This document shows, in pieces, positions 58,157 to 64,000 of a DNA stretch of 64,000 nt. The stretch is taken from the NCBI GenBank assembly GCA_024637145.1, contig JAGXFQ010000041.1, positions 124,001 through 188,000 on the forward strand, written 5' to 3'. This DNA comes from Desulfobulbaceae bacterium. Lineage in GTDB: Bacteria > Desulfobacterota > Desulfobulbia > Desulfobulbales > SURF-16. A model generated the notes under the pieces. The model saw nothing but the letters and a program-made list of their open reading frames with translations, made no database searches and was not told the DNA's origin. Numbering within the stretch: position 1 is the first letter of the stretch; every line of letters begins with the position of its first letter. The position numbers and the translations under genes are program-made.

Positions 58157-59806
58157 TCAGAGCTGATTTTTCACCTGGCCACTCTCCCAGACGGCATTAT
58201 AGGGTTTGCCATTTTTCGGGGTATATGTACCCGAGCCATCCATGAGCCCTGCTGCCCAAAAGCCCTGATACTTGTCACCATTTTTAAAGAGATAGACCCC
58301 GGGACCCTGACGCATCCCCTGCTGCATACCGCCCTGATACATGTCACCGTTGGGATATTGAAAGGTGGGCGTGCCGGTGAGTATGTCATCTTTCCAGGTG
58401 CCAATGGCGGTCACCCCACTCGTGAAGATATATTTCCCTTTGCCGGTGCGCTTGTTGCCCACCCAGGTGCCGGTAAAGATGTCTCCATTGTTGTAGCGGT
58501 AAGATCCTGTTCCTTCAGGTAAACCGTTTTTAAATTCTCCGCTGTAGCGGTCACCGCTGGGATAGATAAAGACCCCATTGCCGTTGGCGCTGTTGTCGGC
58601 AAAGAAGCCTGAGTAACGGCCGCCGTTTTTCAGGGTATAGACACCATTGCCCTGCAGTTTGTTGTTAAGCCAGGTGCCGTTATAGATGCGGCCGTCACTA
58701 AAATTAAATATGCCTTTGCCGCTGAGCATACCATTGCTGAATTGGCCGACATATTTGTCACGATTGGTGAAAAGATAGCTGCCTTGGCCGTGGGGCGCGC
58801 CATTTTGCAGGTTGCCGCTGTAGCGGGCGTTGTTTTTGAAGGTGATATTGCCCGATTCCGTGGCAATGCCGTTGGTCAATTTTCCGCTAAAGGTAGCACC
58901 ATTTTTATTGGTAAAGGTACCCTGACCGGTTATCTCTCCGGCCCGGAATTCCCCCACATATTTACTGCCGTCGGCAAAAATGCGGGCACCCTGGCCTTGA
59001 TAGACACCATTATGCCAATTGCCCGTGTATTTTCCGCCATCTTCAAAGAGGAAGGTGCCCTGGCCATTTTTTTGGCCATTGACCCAGTTGCCGCTGTAAC
59101 TCCCCACTGTGGGATAGGAACGTTTTCCCTGCCCCTGGGCCACGCCATCTTTAAAAAGACCAGTGTGGGTCATGCCGCTGGCAAGAAGATAAATCCCCTG
59201 CCCCTCACGTTTGCCTTCCTTGAGCTGGCCGATATATTTTGAGCCATCAGGATAGGTGATGGTCCCTTCCCCGTGGGGCATGCCGTTTTTCACCTCGCCG
59301 CTATATTTGACACCATTTTTGAGGTCATGAACCTTATGGGGTGGCGGGCTTTCTTTTACAGCCACAACGGGATCTTTTTGGGGTTGTGTCGGTGCCGCTG
59401 GTTCGGTTTCTGTGGCGGCAGGGGCTGCTTTGGTGATGGTGGTGCTCCCTTGTTCGGTTTCTTTGCCATCTTCGAACCTGCCGGCAAACTGTTCCCCGGT
59501 GATATAGTACATGATGCCTTTGCCATGCCGTTTACCGTCCACCCACTCCCCGACATATTTATCGCCGTTGGGATAGACCTGGGATCCCTGCCCATGTTTG
59601 CGGGCCCCTGCCCACTGACCTTCGTAGCGAATGCCGCTCCTGCTTTCAGCAATGCCGTAGCCGTCTTCGCAGTTGCCTTCAATGCAGGCACTGAAGGCTC
59701 TTTGTGGTGTGCTGAGGAACAGGAGAGTTCCGGCCAAAAAACAGAGGAGAGCAAGGGAAGTTTTTAGTTGCGCAAGATGAGCATGGTGCCGTGAACTTTG
59801 TGCCAT
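58157..59806 (-). CDS. secreted MORN-repeat protein, 19 copies
   Basis: A 549-residue exported protein. After a signal peptide (LALLCFLAGTLLFLSTPQRAFS) comes a short ACIEGNC cysteine pair, three MORN repeats, a low-complexity Thr/Pro/Ala linker (about 130-170) and sixteen further MORN repeats in an unbroken 23-residue period, such as KYTGNWHNGVYQGQGARIF, plus a partial last copy. MORN repeats form extended beta structures that bind lipids or act as scaffolds; in bacteria their roles are poorly known. The start is uncertain: 59848 adds 14 residues. It is flanked by a strong terminator. Confidence 0.85.
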   Translation of the reverse strand: MAQSSRHHAHLAQLKTSLALLCFLAGTLLFLSTPQRAFSACIEGNCEDGYGIAESRSGIRYEGQWAGARKHGQGSQVYPNGDKYVGEWVDGKRHGKGIMYYITGEQFAGRFEDGKETEQGSTTITKAAPAATETEPAAPTQPQKDPVVAVKESPPPHKVHDLKNGVKYSGEVKNGMPHGEGTITYPDGSKYIGQLKEGKREGQGIYLLASGMTHTGLFKDGVAQGQGKRSYPTVGSYSGNWVNGQKNGQGTFLFEDGGKYTGNWHNGVYQGQGARIFADGSKYVGEFRAGEITGQGTFTNKNGATFSGKLTNGIATESGNITFKNNARYSGNLQNGAPHGQGSYLFTNRDKYVGQFSNGMLSGKGIFNFSDGRIYNGTWLNNKLQGNGVYTLKNGGRYSGFFADNSANGNGVFIYPSGDRYSGEFKNGLPEGTGSYRYNNGDIFTGTWVGNKRTGKGKYIFTSGVTAIGTWKDDILTGTPTFQYPNGDMYQGGMQQGMRQGPGVYLFKNGDKYQGFWAAGLMDGSGTYTPKNGKPYNAVWESGQVKNQL

Positions 59807-59848
59807 GTGGTGCCCCCGGGATGATGCATGGAAAATAAGCTGTCTCAT

Positions 59849-60154
59849 TGGTAATGGTGCTGCAAGGCAGCAGGACGGACTTTTTTCTTAACTATTTTTA
59901 GCAGTAAAATTGGCTTATTACCAGTTGATTATTGCTGTTTTGATCTTTAAAACTTCCATGGGAAGAATAATATAAGCAAGGGCTTCTAATGGCAAGCAGA
60001 AAGCATGAATCACTCTTCATCTCGAGATGCAGGTGGGGCGGGTGTTTTTATGGTATAGGTTTTAAAAGGGCCTGTGGAAGGAACTATTTCGAGAATGGTG
60101 CTGGGCAAAGGTAGAACCTTTGCACGGTGAGATCTATCTAAAGGAGAAAAAGCC
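59849..60154. other. divergent intergenic region, MORN gene / gmhB
   Basis: About 300 bases, AT-rich, holding the promoters of the two divergent genes. GGAG occurs at about 60140 before gmhB. I see no gene or structured RNA. Confidence 0.35.
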
Positions 60155-60742
60155 ATGAGGGCAGCAGTGTTTCTGGATCGGGACGGGACCATAAACGAGC
60201 AGATGGGGTATATAAATCATATTGACCGGTTTCAGATGCTGCCAGAGGCTGCACCTGCTATCCATACCCTTAACGAGGCACAGGTGCCGGTGGTGGTTGT
60301 GACCAATCAATCCGGGCTGGCCCGCGGTTATTTTCCTCCGCAACTGCTGACGGAGGTACATGAGAAAATGGTGGCTGCCCTGGCCAGGGAGGGGGCCCAT
60401 CTGGATGGTATATATATCTGTCCCCATCACCCTGAGGCCAAAGAGAAAGAGTACCGTCAGGCCTGCCAATGCCGGAAACCAAAAACAGGTCTCTTTGAAC
60501 AGGCGGCCCGGGAATTGGAAATTGATCTGGAAAAATCGTATGTGGTTGGTGACCGGTGGTCAGATCTGCAGGCAGCAGTAAAATGCCGGGCCGTTCCTGT
60601 TCTGGTTCTCACCGGTTATGGCAAAGGGGATTGTCAATATATCGGGCCCCACCAAAAGGTGCAGCCTGCCTTTGTGGCCGGGAATCTGCAGGAGGCGGTG
60701 GCCTGGATTCTTGCTGATATGAGGAAAAAGGCGGCACATTAA
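60155..60742 (+). CDS. gmhB: D-glycero-D-manno-heptose 1,7-bisphosphate 7-phosphatase
   Basis: HAD-superfamily phosphatase of the ADP-heptose pathway for lipopolysaccharide inner core. The 195-residue protein has catalytic DRDGT near residue 7, VTNQSGLARGYF near 48, the zinc-binding segment CPHHP...CQCRKPKTG near 89-110 and the closing VVGDRWSDLQAA near 130. Other heptose genes are not in the window. The preceding AAAGGAG serves as ribosome site. Confidence 0.94.
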   Translation: MRAAVFLDRDGTINEQMGYINHIDRFQMLPEAAPAIHTLNEAQVPVVVVTNQSGLARGYFPPQLLTEVHEKMVAALAREGAHLDGIYICPHHPEAKEKEYRQACQCRKPKTGLFEQAARELEIDLEKSYVVGDRWSDLQAAVKCRAVPVLVLTGYGKGDCQYIGPHQKVQPAFVAGNLQEAVAWILADMRKKAAH

Positions 60743-60778
60743 AAAAAATACGAGCGGGCGCTTTCTGGCAGCTCGTAT
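60741..60778 (-). terminator. terminator for the FtsB-like gene
   Basis: ATACGAGC (60748-60755) pairs perfectly with GCTCGTAT (60771-60778) around a 15-base loop. On the minus strand a run of eight T residues follows, so it most likely ends the FtsB-like transcript, and it also lies at the gmhB stop. Confidence 0.55.
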
Positions 60779-60920
60779 CAGGCCGATCGCCTCTTTTTTG
60801 TTCATACAATACGGATAGCTGAAATTGGTGTCCACGGCAGAGACGACGCCAATTTTCTATTCTCAGGCCTGGTGGTCCTTCTTCAGGTCAGGGCAAAAGC
60901 GCATGGACCAGCAGAAAAAA

Positions 60921-61223
60921 TTAATTAAAAACAAAGACCATCTCGTTTCGTTTTAAGAGGCCCTTTTCTCTGGCAATCTTTTCCAGATAGACAGAGTCTG
61001 TTTTTAATCTTTCCGTTTCTTGGCGCAAGGCCTGATTTTCAGCTTGGAGCTGGGCATTTGCCTGCTCGATTTGCAAAAGCTCTTTTTTGATGGAGTAGAA
61101 CTTGAGGCCTCCTTGGGGAGAAAAGAGAAGCCAGGCTGCAAGAAGGGTGATGAAGAGAAGGGAGAAAAAGAAAATCTTTTTCTGTTCGGGGTGGGACAAC
61201 TGGTTCAGAATTGTGGCGGGCAT
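60921..61223 (-). CDS. FtsB/DivIC-like septum formation initiator
   Basis: A 100-residue bitopic membrane protein: one N-terminal helix (about 18-35, FFSLLFITLLAAWLLF) and a periplasmic coiled coil (about 45-80; LLQIEQANAQLQAENQALRQE) ending in YLEKIAREKGLLKRNEMVFVF, the conserved end of the FtsB/DivIC family. These proteins link divisome components FtsL and FtsQ. It stands alone here. Confidence 0.85.
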   Translation of the reverse strand: MPATILNQLSHPEQKKIFFFSLLFITLLAAWLLFSPQGGLKFYSIKKELLQIEQANAQLQAENQALRQETERLKTDSVYLEKIAREKGLLKRNEMVFVFN

Positions 61224-61607
61224 GGCTCTATCTCGAGAAGACTTTGGTTCTTAATAGTTTGGTATCTCTCAACCAAACAGCCGATAACAACATAGGCGCC
61301 CCCAACATTCGTTGGTCATGCCACGTCTTTCTTGCAGGACCCAAATTCCGTGCGAAGCCAAAAAGAAATAATGGCCGGAGGTCAAGGCGGAAAGATTTTG
61401 TGCAGCATGAGGTCTGGTATTTTCTTATGCTCAGCTAACCGGAAGCTACGCTCCCAAGGGATCTAAGTTGAAAAGAGACCTTTTTTATCTCTACACGGTT
61501 TTTTTTTTAATGCAAGGAATAATAAGACGGTTAAAGCTGAGTTGAGCTGCTTGTCTGCTCAAACGAAACTTATGCCCTTTGGGTATAAACAGAGAAAAGC
61601 TGCTTTT
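61224..61607. other. intergenic region without a recognisable gene
   Basis: About 380 bases with several short overlapping frames and AT-rich patches. No RNA gene or family match is apparent. It carries the promoters of the divergent FtsB-like and DUF523 genes. Confidence 0.35.
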
Positions 61608-62033
61608 ATGATAGATGATCAGAAAAAATCCGCCCTTTTTTTGGTGTCAGCTTGTCTGGTTGGTCTTGCCACTCGTTATGATGGGCAGATAAAAAGAAAC
61701 GAGGCTTGTCTGGAATTTTTAGAAGGCAAAATATGGCTGCCGGTCTGCCCTGAACAACTGGGTGGTCTTGCCACGCCAAGATCAGCGGCAGACATGGTGG
61801 GTGGTGATGGCCCTGCCGTTCTTGACGGCAGGGCCCGGGTGGTTACCCGGGACGGCATGGATGTCAGCTTGCCGTTTATTGCCGGAGCCCAGCAGGTCTT
61901 GGCCATTGCCAGGCAGCAAAGGGTCGCCGGGGTGTGTCTGAAAGCCAGAAGCCCGTCCTGCGCCGTCCACGGTCAGCAGGGGGTCACAGCTGCTCTTCTT
62001 GCCAGGCACGGCTTCTGTCTCTACCAGTTTTAA
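61608..62033 (+). CDS. DUF523 family protein
   Basis: A 141-residue protein with the DUF523 pattern: SACLVGLATRYDG near residues 12-24, LPVCPEQLGGLATPR near 46-60 and CLKARSPSCAV near 108-118. The conserved cysteines suggest metal or thiol chemistry, but the function of the family is unknown to me. The start at 61608 begins MIDDQKKSALFLVSAC; a 22-codon extension has no support. Confidence 0.85.
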   Translation: MIDDQKKSALFLVSACLVGLATRYDGQIKRNEACLEFLEGKIWLPVCPEQLGGLATPRSAADMVGGDGPAVLDGRARVVTRDGMDVSLPFIAGAQQVLAIARQQRVAGVCLKARSPSCAVHGQQGVTAALLARHGFCLYQF

Positions 62034-62070
62034 GGGCTCCCCGGCCGCAGATATTTACGGCCAGGTGGCA

Positions 62071-62814
62071 TCAGGGGATACGCAGAAGACGGAGAATGAG
62101 AATGCCCGCCTCGTACAGCAGATAAAGCGGACCACCCATGAGCAGCATATTGACCACATCAGGGGTGGGGGTCAATAGGGCGGCGGCGATGGCAATGACC
62201 AGGAGGGCGTAACGTCTGTTTCTGGCAAAAAGGCGGCGGGGAATAAGCCCTACCTTGCCGGCAAAGACCATGAAGATGGGCAACTCAAAGATAAGGCCAA
62301 AGGCCATGACAAAGACAGTGACAAAGGTCACAAAGCGCCCCACGGAAATAACAGACTGCAGTTGCTCTGATTCAAAGCCGAGAAGAAAGGTGATGCCAAA
62401 GGGAAGGGTGATGAAGTAACAAAAAAGGCTGCCGCTGTAAAAGAGCAGGCAGGTGCTGAGGATAAAAGCGACCTGGCTCCTGACGGAAAGCTGAAAAGGG
62501 ACGGCCAGGGCGCGCCACAGGCAAAAAACAAAGGCCGGCATCAGGGTGATGAGGGTGACGACCAGGGCCAGTTTGACATGGGCCAGAAAGGGTTCCGTTA
62601 CCGTGAAAAAAGCCAGCTTTTGCTGGAGATGGCCCTGGAGAAAGGCGAAGAGCTGAGGTGAAATCAGATAAAAAAAGGCCGTGCCCAGAATAAGCGCGGC
62701 CCCCAGGACCAGCATGGTATTGCGCAGGGCAAAGATGGTGGCAATAATTTTTTTGGCCGGTTCCTGGTTGCCGATGTCGTTGTCGCTGCTGCTCAAAGTC
62801 ATAGCCGCCACCAC
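62071..62814 (-). CDS. divergent TatC-like translocase subunit
   Basis: A 247-residue polytopic membrane protein with about six helices, matching TatC in the core patterns ITLMPAFVFCLWRALAVPF, FVMAFGLIFELPIFMVFAGKVG and the final ALLTPTPDVVNMLLMGGPLYLLYEAGIL. The N-terminal HLxELR motif that reads twin-arginine signals in canonical TatC is replaced by IIATIFALRNTML, without the glutamate. No tatA or tatB lies next to it. It follows purQ by 20 bases on the same strand. It may be a specialised or partner-less TatC. GTG start with GAGAGG upstream. Confidence 0.8.
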   Translation of the reverse strand: MVAAMTLSSSDNDIGNQEPAKKIIATIFALRNTMLVLGAALILGTAFFYLISPQLFAFLQGHLQQKLAFFTVTEPFLAHVKLALVVTLITLMPAFVFCLWRALAVPFQLSVRSQVAFILSTCLLFYSGSLFCYFITLPFGITFLLGFESEQLQSVISVGRFVTFVTVFVMAFGLIFELPIFMVFAGKVGLIPRRLFARNRRYALLVIAIAAALLTPTPDVVNMLLMGGPLYLLYEAGILILRLLRIP

Positions 62815-62834
62815 CTCGTCCTCTCCATCAATGG

Positions 62835-63659
62835 TTAGAGGTTCTTTCTGATGAAGTCAACGGCGTTGCGGAAAAGGGCAACGCCCTGACCTTCGTCCGG
62901 CAGCTCTTCTCTGGTCCAGCGGGGATGATTAACCCGATGGAGAAAGGCCTCCGGGTGGGGCATGAGACCAAATAACCTGCCGCTGGGGTCACAGAGTCCG
63001 GCAATCCCCTCAGGAGAGCCATTGGGATTGAAGGGATAGGTCTCGGTGGGCTCAAGGGTATTTGGGTCCGTGTAGCGGAGGGCGACCAGCTTGTGATCGG
63101 CAATCTCTTTCATGGTGGCCGCGTCTCGGGCGACGAATTTACCCTCGCCGTGCCGGACCGGATAATAGAGGTGGGTGAGACCTTTGGTGAAGACGCAGGG
63201 GGAGTCGCTATCTGCGGCCAGATTAACCCAGCGATCCTCAAAGCGGCTCGAATCATTATGGGTCAAGCTGACCTGGCGATCCGTGTAGCAGTTGGCAAAG
63301 CCGGGCAGCAGCCCCATCTTCACCATGAGCTGGAAGCCATTGCAGACGCCCAGAATTAATTTGCCGTCCCTGATGAAACGGAGGAGCTGGTCCTGGAGCT
63401 TTTCATCCGTGCCGATAAGGGTGGCATAGCGAAAGCGATGGGCTCCGGCCTGGCCGGCACCAAGATCATCACCATCAAGGAAGCCCCCGGGAAGATTGAG
63501 GAAATGATAATCCTCCAGACGGTACTCGCCATGGAGAAGCTCACTGACATGGGCGATATCAACCTGATCGGCGCCGCCAAGGCGGCAGGCCTGGGCCATT
63601 TCGTTTTCACAGTTGGTGCCATAGCCGGTAATGACGATAGCCTTAACCTTGTTTACCAT
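62835..63659 (-). CDS. purQ: phosphoribosylformylglycinamidine synthase subunit PurQ
   Basis: Glutaminase subunit of FGAM synthase in purine synthesis, class I glutamine amidotransferase. The 274-residue protein has the N-terminal AIVITGYGTNCENEMAQAC, oxyanion GGFLDGDDLGAG, the nucleophile in LGVCNGFQLMVKMGLL near 101-116 and the catalytic His/Glu in GLMPHPEAFLHR near 240. It is longer than the usual 225-230 residues of small PurQ, in line with a larger, PurL-like C-terminal form. ATG 63659 has GGAGAAG six bases upstream. Cotranscribed with the TatC-like gene. Confidence 0.92.
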   Translation of the reverse strand: MVNKVKAIVITGYGTNCENEMAQACRLGGADQVDIAHVSELLHGEYRLEDYHFLNLPGGFLDGDDLGAGQAGAHRFRYATLIGTDEKLQDQLLRFIRDGKLILGVCNGFQLMVKMGLLPGFANCYTDRQVSLTHNDSSRFEDRWVNLAADSDSPCVFTKGLTHLYYPVRHGEGKFVARDAATMKEIADHKLVALRYTDPNTLEPTETYPFNPNGSPEGIAGLCDPSGRLFGLMPHPEAFLHRVNHPRWTREELPDEGQGVALFRNAVDFIRKNL

Positions 63660-63799
63660 TATATTCTTCTCCATTTCCCCGGATGTCAGATGCGGAAAGA
63701 TCCGGGTTGAAACGTTAGTATGCGCCGCTCAGCCCTGCAATAACCGCCGAATTGTTCTGTGTACCATATAAAGATAAAAAATTCATTTTTGATCTTTAC

Positions 63800-64000
63800 T
63801 CAGCCGTCTCTATCACCAAAAATTTCCCTCTCCAATCTCTGGAAGAAGATCTCCATAAAATCATGGCGCTCTGTGCCCAGTTGTTTGCCCACCGGCGTCA
63901 GCAGTCGCTCTTTGACCTTGCACATCTTTACCTTGAATTCCCGGTAAGCCGTATCTTCACGGCTGTATGATTTAGTTGCCCTGATGTCGCGGCTGCCATT
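63800..64000 (-). CDS. 3' end of a probable HD-domain hydrolase gene (partial)
   Basis: An open minus-strand frame enters from the window edge and ends at 63800. The last 66 residues include KVKERLLTPVGKQLGTERHD and FMEIFFQRLEREIFG, which resemble the C-terminal helix of HDIG-type phosphohydrolases as I recall them. It has no internal start, so it is only the tail. The frame is clean, but the assignment rests on memory of that C-terminal pattern. Confidence 0.5.
   Translation of the reverse strand, partial: NGSRDIRATKSYSREDTAYREFKVKMCKVKERLLTPVGKQLGTERHDFMEIFFQRLEREIFGDRDG

Noticed and set aside
63752-63970. plus-strand 72-codon frame at the window end
   Set aside because: It overlaps a cleaner minus-strand frame that resembles the end of an HD-domain protein; the plus frame has no ribosome site or family feature.

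Overview
The window reads as a chromosomal segment of a Gram-negative, probably anaerobic or facultative, bacterium of the Desulfobacterota (deltaproteobacterial) type. This placement is inference from gene content: an RpoH-type sigma factor, outer-membrane beta-barrel and lipoprotein signals, an adenosylcobalamin-dependent ribonucleotide reductase, a KamA-family aminomutase, a spore-photoproduct-lyase-like radical SAM protein in an apparently non-sporulating background, and very many hybrid kinases, HDOD and FHA proteins. No 16S, tRNA or other phylogenetic marker RNA was seen. Coding density is high, with about 50 genes on both strands. No CRISPR array, prophage or transposase gene was recognised.

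Layout. 0-2.3 kb: hisI-hisG, engB and a small two-CW cysteine protein. 2.3-4.5 kb: a PAS-rich hybrid histidine kinase on the minus strand. 5.4-10.8 kb: a tightly packed five-gene operon (KamA-type lysine 2,3-aminomutase, two D-Ala-D-Ala-ligase-like ATP-grasp enzymes, a GNAT acetyltransferase and a GNAT-histone-deacetylase fusion), followed by a palindromic MITE-like element. 11.3-20.5 kb: lepA, rpoH, a DegT aminotransferase, a 1.36-kilo-residue TPR/beta-barrel exporter and greA. 20.6-24.0 kb: a TetR regulator, then purD-purE-yrdC. 24.2-27.2 kb: an HPt / HDOD / hybrid-kinase operon. 27.4-29.2 kb: tsaE, a small diheme protein and a geranylgeranyl-reductase-like flavoprotein. 29.4-33.7 kb: an M23 peptidase, mutL and purC.

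34-37.7 kb: a DnaJ-like protein, ssb, an SPL-like radical SAM protein and a thioesterase, all on the minus strand. 37.9-44.9 kb: prfC, a NarX/NarL-like two-component pair and nrdJ. 45-50 kb (minus): a phosphosignalling locus of FHA-adenylyl cyclase, double-FHA protein, Ser/Thr kinase with WD40 repeats and PP2C phosphatase. 50.2-58 kb: HDOD-GAF protein, M48 lipoprotein peptidase, BarA-like hybrid kinase and REC-PAS-GGDEF-EAL protein. 58-64 kb: a secreted 19-copy MORN-repeat protein, gmhB, an FtsB-like protein, a DUF523 protein, a divergent TatC, purQ and the 3' end of a probable HD-domain gene.

The most interesting candidate system is the 5.4-10.8 kb operon. The aminomutase keeps both aspartates that recognise the lysine side chain, so it should make beta-lysine. 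The ATP-grasp pair could ligate it to another acid. The two acetyltransferase domains and the intact zinc deacetylase could then cap and uncap an amine. This resembles the known N-epsilon-acetyl-beta-lysine osmolyte pathway but has extra ligation and deacetylation steps that I cannot match to a described pathway. The window also holds several large signalling assemblies (five histidine kinases, two HDOD proteins, a c-di-GMP enzyme and a cAMP/phospho-Thr locus).
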